Shown in pieces: positions 14,536 through 28,389 of a stretch of 64,000 nt of DNA. The stretch is from NCBI GenBank assembly GCA_946811695.1, contig OX328126.1:1824771-1888770 (forward strand), read 5' to 3'. Position 1 is the stretch's first letter; every line of letters begins with the position of its first letter. The translations under genes and the position numbers were made by a program. Under the pieces are notes generated by a model that was not told where the DNA came from, made no database searches, and saw nothing but the letters and a program-made list of their open reading frames with translations. This DNA is from Gonocerus acuteangulatus. Lineage: Eukaryota; Arthropoda; Insecta; Hemiptera; Coreidae.

Positions 14536-17500
14536 GAGTACTGGAGTTTTAAAGTTCTAGAAGACTCTGTTCAAAACTTCCCTACAGCTGTTAACCCCTC
14601 TGTTAACAGCGAACTAACCACTCCAACGGTTTTGAAGCGAGCTTCTCCTGATGGAAGCAGTGCTTGAGTACTGGAGTTTTAAAGTTCTAGAAGACTCTGT
14701 TCAAAACTTCCCTACAGCTGTTAACCCCTCTGTTAACAGCGAACTAACCACTCCAACGGTTTTGAAGCGAGCTTCTCCTGATGGAAGCAGTGCTTGAGTA
14801 CTGGAGTTTTAAAGATCTAGAAGACTCTGTTCAAAACTTCCCTACAGCTGTAAACCCCTCTGTTAACAGCGAACTAACCACTCCAACGGTTTTGAAGCGA
14901 GCTTCTCCTGATGGAAGCAATGCTCGAGTACTGGAGTTTTAAAGATCTAGAAGACTCTGTTCAAAACTTCCCTACAGGTGTAAAACCCTCTGTTAACAGC
15001 GAACTAACCACTCCAACGGTTTTGAAGCGAGCTTCTCCTGATGGAAGCAGTGCTTGAGTACTGGGGTTTTAAAGTTCTAGAAGACTCTGTTCAAAACTTC
15101 CCTACAGCTGTTAACCCCTCTGTTAACAGCGAACTAACCACTCCAACGGTTTTGAAGCGAGCTTCTCCTGATGGAAGCAATGCTTGAGTACTGGGGTTTT
15201 AAAGTTCTAGAAGACTCTGTTCAAAACTTCCCTACAGCTGTAAACCCCTCTGTTAACAGCGAACTAACCACTCCAACGGTTTTGAAGCGAGCTTCTCCTG
15301 ATGGAAGCAGTGCTTGAGTACTGGAGTTTTAAAGTTCTAGAAGACTCTGTTCAAAACTTCCCTACAGCTGTAAACCCCTCTGTTAACAGGGAACTAACCA
15401 CTCCAACGGTTTTGAAGCGAGCTTCTCCTGATGGAAGCAATGCTTGAGTACTGGAGTTTTAAAGTTCTAGAAGACTCTGTTCAAAACTTCCCTACAGCTG
15501 TAAACCCCTCTGTTAACAGCGAACTAACCACTCCAACGGTTTTGAAGCGAGCTTCTCCTGATGGAAGCAATGCTTGAGTACTGGAGTTTTAAAGTTCTAG
15601 AAGACTCTGTTCAAAACTTCCCTACAGCTGTAAACCCCTCTGTTAACAGGGAACTAACCACTCCAACGGTTTTGAAGCGAGCTTCTCCTGATGGAAGCAA
15701 TGCTTGAGTACTGGAGTTTTAAAGCTCTAGAAGACTCTGTTCAAAACTTCCCTACAGCTGTAAACCCCTCTGTTAACAGCGAACTAACCACTCCAACGGT
15801 TTTGAAGCGAGCTTCTCCTGATGGAAGCAATGCTCGAGTACTGGATTTTTAAAGATCTAGAAGACTCTGTTCAAAACTTCCCTACAGCTGTAAACCCCTC
15901 TGTTAACAGCGAACTAACCACTCCAACGGTTTTGAAGCGAGCTTCTCCAGATGGAAGCAGTGCTCGAGTACTGGAGTTTTAAAGTTCTAGAAGACTCTGT
16001 TCAAAACTTCCCTACAGCTGTAAACCCCTCTGTTAACAGCGAACTAACCACTCCAACGGTTTTGAAGCGAGCTTCTCCTGATGGAAGCAACGCTCGAGTA
16101 CTGGAGTTTTAAAGATCTAGAAGACTCTGTTCAAAACTTCCCTACAGCTGTAAACCCCTCTGTTAACAGCGAACTAACCACTCCAACGGTTTTGAAGCGA
16201 GCTTCTCCTGATGGAAGCAGTGCTTGAGTACTGGAGTTTTAAAGTTCTAGAAGACTCTGTTCAAAACTTCCCTACAGCTGTAAACCCCTCTGTTAACAGC
16301 GAACTAACCACTCCAACGGTTTTGAAGCGAGCTTCTCCTGACGGAAGCAATGCTTGAGTACTGGAGTTTTAAAGATCTAGAAGACTCTGTTCAAAACTTC
16401 CCTACAGCTGTAAACCCCTCTGTTAACAGCGAACTAACCACTCCTGATGGAAGCAATGCTTGAGTACTGGAGTTTTAAAGTTCTAGAAGACTCTGTTCAA
16501 AACTTCCCTACAGCTGTAAACCCCTCTGTTAACAGCGAACTAACCACTCCAACGGTTTTGAAGCGAGCTTCTCCTGATGGAAGCAGTGCTTGAGTACTGG
16601 AGTTTTAAAGATCTAGAAGACTCTGTTCAAAACTTCCCTACAGCTGTAAACCCCTCTGTTAACAGCGAACTAACCACTCCAACGGTTTTGAAGCGAGCTT
16701 CTCCTGATGGAAGCAGTGCTTGAGTACTGGAGTTTTAAAGATCTAGAAGACTCTGTTCAAAACTTCCCTACATCTGTAAACCCCTCTGTTAACAGCGAAC
16801 TAACCACTCCAACGGTTTTGAAGCGAGCTTCTCCTGATGGAAGCAATGCTTGAGTACTGGAGTTTTAAAGTTCTAGAAGACTCTGTTCAAAACTTCCCTA
16901 CAGCTGTAAAACCCTCTGTTAACAGCGAACTAACCACTCCAATGGTTTTGAAGCGAGCTTCTAGTGATGGAAGCAATGCTTAAGTACTGGAGTTTTAAAG
17001 TTCTAGAAGACTCAGTTCAAAACTTCCCTACAGCTGTAAACCCCTCTGTTAACAGCGAACTAACCACTCCAACGGTTTTGAAGCGAGCTTCTCCTGATGG
17101 AAGCAGTGCTCGAGTACTGGAGTTTTAAAGTTCTAGAAGACTCTGTTCAAAACTTCCCTACAGCTGTAAACCCCTCTGTTAACAGGGAACTAACCACTCC
17201 AACGGTTTTGAAGCGAGCTTCTCCTGATGGAAGCAATGCTTGAGTACTGGAGTTTTAAAGTTCTAGAAGACTCTGTTCAAAACTTCCCTACAGCTGTAAA
17301 CCCCTCTGTTAACAGGGAACTAACCACTCCAACGGTTTTGAAGCGAGCTTCTCCTGATGGAAGCAATGCTCGAGTACTGGAGTTTTAAAGTTCTAGAAGA
17401 CTCTGTTCAAAACTTCCCTACAGCTGTAAACCCCTCTGTTAACAGCGAACTAACCACTCCAACGGTTTTGAAGCGAGCTTCTCCTGATGGAAGCAATGCT

Positions 17501-20500
17501 CGAGTACTGGATTTTTAAAGATCTAGAAGACTCTGTTCAAAACTTCCCTACAGCTGTAAACCCCTCTGTTAACAGCGAACTAACCACTCCAACGGTTTTG
17601 AAGCGAGCTTCTCCAGATGGAAGCAGTGCTCGAGTACTGGAGTTTTAAAGTTCTAGAAGACTCTGTTCAAAACTTCCCTACAGCTGTAAACCCCTCTGTT
17701 AACAGCGAACTAACCACTCCAAAGGTTTTGAAGCGAGCTTCTCCTGATGGAAGCAATGCTCGAGTACTGGAGTTTTAAAGATCTAGAAGACTCTGTTCAA
17801 AACTTCCCTACAGCTGTAAACCCCTCTGTTAACAGCGAACTAACCACTCCAACGGTTTTGAAGCGAGCTTCTCCTGATGGAAGCAGTGCTTGAGTACTGG
17901 AGTTTTAAAGTTCTAGAAGACTCTGTTCAAAACTTCCCTACAGCTGTAAACCCCTCTGTTAACAGCGAACTAACCACTCCAACGGTTTTGAAGCGAGCTT
18001 CTCCTGACGGAAGCAATGCTTGAGTACTGGAGTTTTAAAGATCTAGAAGACTCTGTTCAAAACTTCCCTACAGCTGTAAACCCCTCTGTTAACAGCGAAC
18101 TAACCACTCCTGATGGAAGCAATGCTTGAGTACTGGAGTTTTAAAGTTCTAGAAGACTCTGTTCAAAACTTCCCTACAGCTGTAAACCCCTCTGTTAACA
18201 GCGAACTAACCACTCCAACGGTTTTGAAGCGAGCTTCTCCTGATGGAAGCAGTGCTTGAGTACTGGAGTTTTAAAGATCTAGAAGACTCTGTTCAAAACT
18301 TCCCTACAGCTGTAAACCCCTCTGTTAACAGCGAACTAACCACTCCAACGGTTTTGAAGCGAGCTTCTCCTGATGGAAGCAGTGCTTGAGTACTGGAGTT
18401 TTAAAGATCTAGAAGACTCTGTTCAAAACTTCCCTACATCTGTAAACCCCTCTGTTAACAGCGAACTAACCACTCCAACGGTTTTGAAGCGAGCTTCTCC
18501 TGATGGAAGCAATGCTTGAGTACTGGAGTTTTAAAGTTCTAGAAGACTCTGTTCAAAACTTCCCTACAGCTGTAAAACCCTCTGTTAACAGCGAACTAAC
18601 CACTCCAATGGTTTTGAAGCGAGCTTCTCCTGATGGAAGCAATGCTTGAGTACTGGAGTTTTATAGTTCTAGAAGACTCTGTTCAAAACTTCCCTACAGC
18701 TGTAAACCCCTCTGTTAACAGCGAACTAACCACTCCAACGGTTTTGAAGCGAGCTTCTCCTGATAGAAGCAGTGCTCGAGTACTGGAGTTTTAAAGATCT
18801 AGAAGACTCTGTTCAAAACTTCCCTACAGCTGTAAACCCCTCTGTTAACAGCGAACTAACCACTCCAACGGTTTTGAAGCGAGCTTCTCCTGATTGAAGC
18901 AGTGCTCGAGTACTGGAGTTTTAAAGTTCTAGAAGACTCTGTTCAAAACTTCCCTACAGCTGTAAACCCCTCTGTTAACAGCGAACTAACCACTCCAACG
19001 GTTTTGAAGCGAGCTTCTCCTGATGGAAGCAATGCTTGAGTACTGGAGTTTTAAAGTTCTAGAAGACTCTGTTCAAAACTTCCCTACAGCTGTAAACCCC
19101 TCTGTTAACAGCGAACTAACCACTCCAACGGTTTTGAAGCGAGATTCTCCTGATGGAAGCAGTGCTTGAGTACTGGAGTTTTAAAGTTCTAGAAGACTCT
19201 GTTCAAAACTTCCCTACAGCTGTTAACCCCTCTGTTAACAGCGAACTAACCACTCCAACGGTTTTGAAGCGAGCTTCTCCTGATGGAAGCAATGCTCGAG
19301 TACTGGAGTTTTAAAGTTCTAGAAGACTCTGTTCAAAACTTCCCTACAGCTGTAAACCCCTCTGTTAACAGCGAACTAACCACTCCAACGGTTTTGAAGC
19401 GAGCTTCTCCTGATGGAAGCAATGCTTGAGTACTGGAGTTTTAAAGTTCTAGAAGACTCTGTTCAAAACTTCCCTACAGCTGTAAACCCCTCTGTTAACA
19501 GCGAACTAACCACTCCAACGGTTTTGAAGCGAGCTTCTCCTGATGGAAGCAATGCTCGAGTACTGGAGTTTTAAAGATCTAGAAGACTCTGTTCAAAACT
19601 TCCCTACAGCTGTAAACCCCTCTGTTAACAGCGAACTAACCACTCCAACGGTTTTGAAGCGAGCTTCTCCTGATGGAAGCAGTGCTTGAGTACTGGAGTT
19701 TTAAAGATCTAGAAGACTCTGTTCAAAACTTCCCTACAGCTGTAAACCCCTCTGTTAACAGCGAACTAACCACTCCAACGGTTTTGAAGCGAGCTTCTCC
19801 TGACGGAAGCAATGCTTGAGTACTGGAGTTTTAAAGTTCTAGAAGACTCTGTTCAAAACTTCCCTACAGCTGTAAACCCCTCTGTTAACAGGGAACTAAC
19901 CACTCCAACGGTTTTGAAGCGAGCTTCTCCTGATGGAAGCAATGCTTGAGTACTGGAGTTTTAAAGTTCTACAAGACTCTCTTCAAAACTTCCCTACAGC
20001 TGTAAAACCCTCTGTTAACAGCGAACTAACCACTCCAACGGTTTTGAAGCGAGCTTCTCCTGATGGAAGCAATGCTTGAGTACTGGAGTTTTAAAGTTCT
20101 ACAAGACTCTGTTCAAAACTTCCCTACAGCTGTAAACCCCTCTGTTAACAGCGAACTAACCACTCCAACGGTTTTGAAGCGAGCTTCTCCTGATGGAAGC
20201 AATGCTTGAGTACTGGAGTTTTAAAGTTCTACAAGACTCTGTTCAAAACTTCCCTACAGCTGTAAACCCCTCTGTTAACAGCAAACTAACCACTCCAACG
20301 GTTTTGAAGCGAGCTTCTCCTGATGGAAGCAATGCTTGAGTACTGGAGTTTTAAAGTTCTACAAGACTCTGTTCAAAACTTCCCTACAGCTGTAAAACCC
20401 TCTGTTAACAGCGAACTAACCACTCCAACGGTTTTGAAGCGAGCTTCTCCTGATGGAAGCAATGCTTGAGTACTGGAGTTTTAAAGTTCTAGAAGACTCT

Positions 20501-23452
20501 GTTCAAAACTTCCCTACAGCTGTAAAACCCTCTGTTAACAGCGAACTAACCACTCCAACGGTTTTGAAGCGAGCTTCTCCTGACGGAAGCAATGCTTGAG
20601 TACTGGAGTTTTAAAGATCTAGAAGACTCTGTTCAAAACTTCCCTACAGCTGTAAACCCCTCTGTTAACAGCGAACTAACCACTCCAACGGTTTTGAAGC
20701 GAGCTTCTCCTGATGGAAGCAGTGCTTGAGTACTGGAGTTTTAAAGTTCTAGAAGACTCTGTTCAAAACTTCCCTACAGCTGTAAACCCCTCTGTTAACA
20801 GCGAACTAACCACTCCAACGGTTTTGAAGCGAGCTTCTCCTGATGGAAGCAGTGCTTGAGTACTGGAGTTTTAAAGTTCTAGAAGACTCTGTTCAAAACT
20901 TCCCTACAGCTGTAAACCCCTCTGTTAACAGCGAACTAACCACTCCAACGGTTTTGAAGCGAGCTTCTCCTGATGGAAGCAATGCTCGAGTACTGGAGTT
21001 TTAAAGATCTAGAAGACTCTGTTCAAAACTTCCCTACAGCTGTAAACCCCTCTGTTAACAGCGAACTAACCACTCCAACGGTTTTGAAGCGAGCTTCTCC
21101 TGATGGAAGCAATGCTCGAGTACTGGAGTTTTAAAGATCTAGAAGACTCTGTTCAAAACTTCCCTACAGCTGTAAACCCCTCTGTTAACAGGGAACTAAC
21201 CACTCCAACGGTTTTGAAGCGAGCTTCTCCTGATGGAAGCAGTGCTTGAGTACTGGAGTTTTAAAGATCTAGAAGACTCTGTTCAAAACTTCCCTACAGC
21301 TGTAAACCCCTCTGTTAACAGCGAACTAACCACTCCAACGGTTTTGAAGCGAGCTTCTCCTGACGGAAGCAATGCTTGAGTACTGGAGTTTTAAAGTTCT
21401 AGAAGACTCTGTTCAAAACTTCCCTACAGCTGTAAACCCCTCTGTTAACAGGGAACTAACCACTCCAACGGTTTTGAAGCGAGCTTCTCCTGATGGAAGC
21501 AGTGCTTGAGTACTGGAGTTTTAAAGATCTAGAAGACTCTGTTCAAAACTTCCCTACAGCTGTAAACCCCTCTGTTAACAGCGAACTAACCACTCCAACG
21601 GTTTTGAAGCGAGCTTCTCCTGATGGAAGCAATGCTTGAGTACTGGAGTTTTAAAGTTCTAGAAGACTCTGTTCAAAACTTCCCTACAGCTGTAAACCCC
21701 TCTGTTAACAGCGAACTAACCACTCCAACGGTTTTGAAGCGAGCTTCTCCTGATGGAAGCAGTGCTTGAGTACTGGAGTTTTAAAGTTCTAGAAGACTCT
21801 GTTCAAAACTTCCCTACAGCTGTAAACCCCTCTGTTAACAGCGAACTAACCACTCCAACGGTTTTGAAGCGAGCTTCTCCTGATGGAAGCAATGCTCGAG
21901 TACTGGAGTTTTAAAGTTCTAGAAGACTCTGTTCAAAATTTCCCTACAGCTGTAAACCCCTCTGTTAACAGCGAACTAACCACTCCAACGGTTTTGAAGT
22001 GAGCTTCTCCTGATGAAAGCAGTGCTTGAGTACTGGAGTTTTAAAGTTCTAGAAGACTCTGTTCAAAACTTCCCTACAGCTGTAAACCCCTCTGTTAACA
22101 GCGAACTAACCACTCCAACGGTTTTGAAGCGAGCTTCTCCTGATGGAATTAATGCTCGAGTACTGGAGTTTTAAAGTTCTAGAAGACTCTGTTCAAAACT
22201 TCCCTACAGCTGTTAACCCCTCTGTTAACAGCGAACTAACCACTCCAACGGTTTTGAAGCGAGCTTCTCCTGATGGAAGCAGTGCTTGAGTACTGGAGTT
22301 TTAAAGTTCTAGAAGACTCTGTTCAAAACTTCCCTACAGCTGTAAACCCCTCTGTTAACAGCGAACTAACCACTCCAACGGTTTTGAAGCGAGCTTCTCC
22401 TGATGGAAGCAGTGCTTGAGTACTGGAGTTTTAAAGTTCTAGAAGACTCTGTTCAAAACTTCCCTACAGCTGTAAACCCCTCTGTTAACATCGAACTAAC
22501 CACTCCAACGGTTTTGAAGCGAGCTTCTCCTGATGGAAGCAGTGCTTGAGTACTGGAGTTTTAAAGATCTAGAAGACTCTGTTCAAAACTTCCCTACAGC
22601 TGTAAACCCCTCTGTTAACAGGGAACTAACCACTCCAACGGTTTTGAAGCGAGCTTCTCCTGGCGGAAGCAATGCTTGAGTACTGGAGTTTTAAAGATCT
22701 AGAAGACTCTGTTCAAAACTTCCCTACAGCTGTAAACCCCTCTGTTAACAGCGAACTAACCACTCCAACGGTTTTGAAGCGAGCTTCTCCTGATGGAAGC
22801 AATGCTTGAGTACTGGAGTTTTAAAGTTCTAGAAGACTCTGTTCAAAACTTCCCTACAGCTGTAAACCCCTCTGTTAACAGCGAACTAACCACTCCAACG
22901 GTTTTGAAGCGAGCTTCTCCTGATGGAAGCAGTGCTTGAGTACTGGAGTTTTAAAGATCTAGAAGACTCTGTTCAAAACTTCCCTACAGCTGTAAACCTC
23001 TCTGTTAACAGCGAACTAACCACTCCAACGGTTTTGAAGCGAGCTTCTCCTGATGGAAGCAGTGCTTGAGTACTGGAGTTTTAAAGATCTAGAAGACTCT
23101 GTTCAAAACTTCCCTACAGCTGTAAACCCCTCTGTTAACAGCGAACTAACCACTCCAACGGTTTTGAAGCGAGCTTCTCCTGATGGAAGCAATGCTCGAG
23201 TACTGGAGTTTTAAAGATCTAGAAGACTCTGTTCAAAACTTCCCTACAGCTGTAAACCCCTCTGTTAACAGGGAACTAACCACTCCAACGGTTTTGAAGC
23301 GAGCTTCTCCTGATGGAAGCAGTGCTTGAGTACTGGAGTTTTAAAGATCTAGAAGACTCTGTTCAAAACTTCCCTACAGCTGTAAACCCCTCTGTTAACA
23401 GCGAACTAACCACTCCAACGGTTTTGAAGCGAGCTTCTCCTGATGGAAGCAA
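14536..23452. repeat. Large duplicated block of the 130-bp satellite, copy 2
   Basis: This repeats the variant order of 2625-12970. The offset is 11,911-11,913 bp up to about 19.2 kb. It is then 12,172 bp (two extra monomers near 19260-19520), and finally 10,482 bp (13 monomers missing relative to copy 1, near 20970). At about 23452 it switches to a pattern matching 14280-14540, shown by the GGAAGAAGTG monomer at 14523 and 23705. The steps are whole monomers, as expected of unequal exchange. An assembly collapse or duplication is the alternative. Confidence 0.8.
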
Positions 23453-26400
23453 TGCTTGAGTACTGGAGTTCTAAAGTTCTACAAGACTCTGTTCAAAACT
23501 TCCCTACAGCTGTAAAACCCTCTGTTAACAGCGAACTAACCACTCCAACGGTTTTGAAGCGAGCTTCTCCTGACGGAAGCAATGCTTGAGTACTGGAGTT
23601 TTAAAGATCTAGAAGACTCTGTTCAAAACTTCCCTACAGCTGTAAACCCCTCTGTTAACAGCGAACTAACCACTCCAACGGTTTTGAAGCGAGCTTCTCC
23701 TGATGGAAGAAGTGCTTGAGTACTGGAGTTTTAAAGTTCTAGAAGACTCTGTTCAAAACTTCCCTACAGCTGTAAACCCCTCTGTTAACAGCGAACTAAC
23801 CACTCCAACGGTTTCGAAGCGAGCTTCTCCTGATGGAAGCAGTGCTTGAGTACTGGAGTTTTAAAGTTCTAGAAGACTCTGTTCAAAACTTCCCTACAGC
23901 TGTAAACCCCTCTGTTAACAGCGAACTAACCACTCCAACGGTTTTGAAGCGAGCTTCTCCTGATGGAAGCAATGCTCGAGTACTGGAGTTTTAAAGATCT
24001 AGAAGACTCTGTTCAAAACTTCCCTACAGCTGTAAACCCCTCTGTTAACAGGGAACTAACCACTCCAACGGTTTTGAAGCGAGCTTCTCCTGATGGAAGC
24101 AGTGCTTGAGTACTGGAGTTTTAAAGATCTAGAAGACTCTGTTCAAAACTTCCCTACAGCTGTAAACCCCTCTGTTAACAGCGAACTAACCACTCCAACG
24201 GTTTTGAAGCGAGCTTCTCCTGATGGAAGCAATGCTCGAGTACTGGAGTTTTAAAGTTCTAGAAGACTCTGTTCAAAATTTCCCTACAGCTGTAAACCCC
24301 TCTGTTAACAGCGAACTAACCACTCCAACGGTTTTGAAGCGAGCTTCTCCTGATGGAAGCAGTGCTTGAGTACTGGAGTTTTAAAGTTCTAGAAGACTCT
24401 GTTCAAAACTTCCCTACAGCTGTAAACCCCTCTGTTAACAGCGAACTAACCACTCCAACGGTTTTGAAGCGAGCTTCTCCTGATGGAATTAATGCTCGAG
24501 TACTGGAGTTTTAAAGTTCTAGAAGACTCTGTTCAAAACTTCCCTACAGCTGTAAACCCCTCTGTTAACAGCGAACTAACCACTCCAACGGTTTTGAAGC
24601 GAGCTTCTCCTGATGGAAGCAGTGCTTGAGTACTGGAGTTTTAAAGTTCTAGAAGACTCTGTTCAAAACTTCCCTACAGCTGTAAACCCCTCTGTTAACA
24701 GCGAACTAACCACTCCAACGGTTTTGAAGCGAGCTTCTCCAGACGGAAGCAGTGCTTGAGTACTGGAGTTTTAAAGATCTAGAAGACTCTGTTCAAAACT
24801 TCCCTACAGCTGTAAACCCCTCTGTTAACAGCGAACTAACCACTCCAACGGTTTTGAAGCGAGCTTCTCCTGATGGAAGCAGTGCTTGAGTACTGGAGTT
24901 TTAAAGTTCTAGAAGACTCTGTTCAAAACTTCCCTACAGCTGTAAACCCCTCTGTTAACAGCGAACTAACCACTCCAACGGTTTTGAAGCGAGCTTCTCC
25001 TGACGGAAGCAGTGCTTGAGTACTGGGGTTTTAAAGTTCTAGAAGACTCTGTTCAAAACTTCCCTACAGCTGTAAACCCCTCTGTTAACAGCGAACTAAC
25101 CACTCCAACGGTTTTGAAGCGAGCTTCTCCAGACGGAAGCAGTGCTTGAGTACTGGAGTTTTAAAGATCTAGAAGACTCTGTTCATAACTTCCCTACAGC
25201 TGTAAACCCCTCTGTTAACAGCGAACTAACCACTCCAACGGTTTTGAAGCGAGCTTCTCCTGATGGAAGCAATGCTTGAGTACTGGAGTTTTAAAGATCT
25301 AGAAGACTCTGTTCAAAACTTCCCTACAGCTGTAAACCCCTCTGTTAACAGCGAACTAACCACTCCAACGGTTTTGAAGCGAGCTTCTCCTGATGGAAGC
25401 AGTGCTTGAGTACTGGAGTTTTAAAGTTCTAGAAGACTCTGTTCAAAACTTCCCTACAGCTGTAAACCCCTCTGTTAACAGCGAACTAACCACTCCAACG
25501 GTTTTGAAGCGAGCTTCTCCAGACGGAAGCAGTGCTTGAGTACTGGAGTTTTAAAGATCTAGAAGACTCTGTTCATAACTTCCCTACAGCTGTAAACCCC
25601 TCTGTTAACAGCGAACTAACCACTCCAACGGTTTTGAAGCGAGCTTCTCCTGATGGAAGCAGTGCTTGAGTACTGGAGTTTTAAAGTTCTAGAAGACTCT
25701 GTTCAAAACTTCCCTACAGCTGTAAACCCCTCTGTTAACAGCGAACTAACCACTCCAACGGTTTTGAAGCGAGCTTCTCCTGATGGAAGCAATGCTCGAG
25801 TACTGGAGTTTTAAAGATCTAGAAGACTCTGTTCAAAACTTCCCTACAGCTGTAAACCCCTCTGTTAACAGCGAACTAACCACTCCAACGGTTTTGAAGC
25901 GAGCTTCTCCTGATGGAAGCAGTGCTTGAGTACTGGAGTTTTAAAGTTCTAGAAGACTCTGTTCAAAACTTCCCTACAGCTGTAAACCCCTCTGTTAACA
26001 GCGAACTAACCACTCCAACGGTTTTGAAGCGAGCTTCTCCTGATGGAAGCAGTGCTTGAGTACTGGAGTTTTAAAGTTCTAGAAGACTCTGTTCAAAACT
26101 TCCCTACAGCTGTAAACCCCTCTGTTAACAGCGAACTAACCACTCCTGATGGAAGCAATGCTCGAGTACTGGAGTTTTAAAGTTCTAGAAGACTCTGTTC
26201 AAAACTTCCCTACAGCTGTAAACCCCTCTGTTAACAGCGAACTAACCACTCCAACGGTTTTGAAGCGAGCTTCTCCTGATGGAAGCAGTGCTTGAGTACT
26301 GGAGTTTTAAAGTTCTAGAAGACTCTGTTCAAAACTTCCCTACAGCTGTAAACCCCTCTGTTAACAGCGAACTAACCACTCCTGATGGAAGCAATGCTCG

Positions 26401-27550
26401 AGTACTGGAGTTTTAAAGTTCTAGAAGACTCTGTTCAAAACTTCCCTACAGCTGTAAACCCCTCTGTTAACAGCGAACTAACCACTCCAACGGTTTTGAA
26501 GCGAGCTTCTCCAGACGGAAGCAGTGCTTGAGTACTGGAGTTTTAAAGATCTAGAAGACTCTGTTCATAACTTCCCTACAGCTGTAAACCCCTCTGTTAA
26601 CAGCGAACTAACCACTCCAACGGTTTTGAAGCGAGCTTCTCCTGATGGAAGCAATGCTTGAGTACTGGAGTTTTAAAGATCTAGAAGACTCTGTTCAAAA
26701 CTTCCCTACAGCTGTAAACCCCTCTGTTAACAGCGAACTAACCACTCCAACGGTTTTGAAGCGAGCTTCTCCTGATGGAAGCAGTGCTTGAGTACTGGAG
26801 TTTTAAAGTTCTAGAAGACTCTGTTCAAAACTTCCCTACAGCTGTAAACCCCTCTGTTAACAGCGAACTAACCACTCCAACGGTTTTGAAGCGAGCTTCT
26901 CCAGACGGAAGCAGTGCTTGAGTACTGGAGTTTTAAAGATCTAGAAGACTCTGTTCATAACTTCCCTACAGCTGTAAACCCCTCTGTTAACAGCGAACTA
27001 ACCACTCCAACGGTTTTGAAGCGAGCTTCTCCTGATGGAAGCAGTGCTTGAGTACTGGAGTTTTAAAGTTCTAGAAGACTCTGTTCAAAACTTCCCTACA
27101 GCTGTAAACCCCTCTGTTAACAGCGAACTAACCACTCCAACGGTTTTGAAGCGAGCTTCTCCTGATGGAAGCAATGCTCGAGTACTGGAGTTTTAAAGAT
27201 CTAGAAGACTCTGTTCAAAACTTCCCTACAGCTGTAAACCCCTCTGTTAACAGCGAACTAACCACTCCAACGGTTTTGAAGCGAGCTTCTCCTGATGGAA
27301 GCAGTGCTTGAGTACTGGAGTTTTAAAGTTCTAGAAGACTCTGTTCAAAACTTCCCTACAGCTGTAAACCCCTCTGTTAACAGCGAACTAACCACGCCAA
27401 CGGTTTTGAAGCGAGCTTCTCCAGACGGAAGCAGTGCTTGAGTACTGGAGTTTTAAAGTTCTAGAAGACTCTGTTCAAAACTTCCCTACAGCTGTAAACC
27501 CCTCTGTTAACAGCGAACTAACCACTCCAACGGTTTTGAAGCGAGCTTCT

Positions 27551-28194
27551 AAAGAGAACAGAGCTAAATTGCTTGAAAATATAATAATTCCGATGAAAGA
27601 AAATCATAGTTTTTTAATGAAACCAATTACTTATAATTTAATTACTATATTATTGTTAGTTCTGTTGAGGTTGCACTCATCAAAGTATTTTTTGAAAATG
27701 TCATTAAATCTACTTCAATTCTATCTAATATACACATAAATTATCTCTTATATAATTTATATAAATGTATGAATCATTTCATGGACTAACATTTATTTTG
27801 TAAAGAAAAATTGACATTTTTAGGAATAGAAGCAGTTATTGGTAGGGTTTGATCTTTCGTTAAAAATATAAATCTTAAAGAGACGGAAGTTTAAAGCAAC
27901 ACAACAGGAAACTGATAGTATTCGAAGCAGAAATGACTCGCCTGCCATCTCAACGTTTGCTCTAGGAAACCACTATTACCAATAAGTTTCTCATTTTCTT
28001 GCCTTCTTTTACTAAAATACTAATTTTACTCATAAATTCATTTTAAAACAAAAAAACAGCCAATTAAAAAGTGAGTTAAAAAAACACAAAATCTCGTTTA
28101 CCAGAACAAACACTTTTAATGTTTTAAACAATTATTTCTAGGATTGTCACTGGCCCATCGAAAATTGCTTCAGAACGTTCTTTGTAGAGAATTT
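27551..28194. other. AT-rich intergenic DNA after the satellite
   Basis: This is unique sequence directly abutting the satellite. An open frame that starts in the last monomer and runs to 27739 is an accident of the junction. Apart from the dispersed repeat at 27963-28105 I see no gene here. Confidence 0.6.
27963..28105 (-). repeat. Dispersed AT-rich repeat, partner of 34570-34712
   Basis: Its reverse complement aligns with 34570-34712 across about 140 bp. Shared landmarks are TTTAACTCACTTTTT, TATTTTAGTAAAA and TTATTGGTAATA, with several small indels. Two dispersed, diverged copies suggest an old interspersed repeat of unknown class. Confidence 0.6.
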
Positions 28195-28389
28195 AATAAG
28201 CATTCGAATGGTCACCTTCCAATTACCACGATTAATAAGCATTCGAATGGTCACCTTCCAATTACCACGATTATTAAGCATTCGAATGGTCACCTTCCAA
28301 TTACCACGATTATTAAGCATTCGAATGGTCACCTTCCAATTACCACGATTAATAAGCATTCGAATGGTCACCTTCCAATTACCACGATT
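28195..28389 (+). repeat. 39-bp minisatellite, 5 copies
   Basis: There are five essentially identical 39-bp units with the core CATTCGAATGGTCACC. Single A/T differences at unit junctions are the only variation. The period is 13 codons, so both strands stay open. This is not evidence of a gene. Confidence 0.95.

Larger units (their letters stand above)
1..27550. repeat. 130-bp satellite array, 213 monomers, open at the left edge
   Basis: Head-to-tail monomers of 130 bp fill this interval, phased so that one begins at base 1. Counting 213 monomers, less six copies shortened by 24 bp and three 1-bp indels, plus 5 terminal bases, gives exactly 27,550 bp. Monomers are nearly identical and differ at a few diagnostic sites: CCTGAT/CCAGAC near the monomer start, CAGT/CAAT, TTGAG/TCGAG/TTAAG, TTCTAG/ATCTAG/TTCTAC and CAGCG/CAGGG. 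Each contains the 10-bp palindrome CTGTTAACAG, and many contain TTCTAGAA. The period is not a multiple of three and stops occur, so it is not coding. The array ends abruptly at 27550, where unique AT-rich DNA starts. Length and homogeneity suit a centromeric or heterochromatic satellite, which is inference. Confidence 0.98.

Noticed and set aside
1..27550. CRISPR-like regular repeats
   Set aside because: The whole 130-bp unit is repeated; there are no unique spacers, and the context is eukaryotic.
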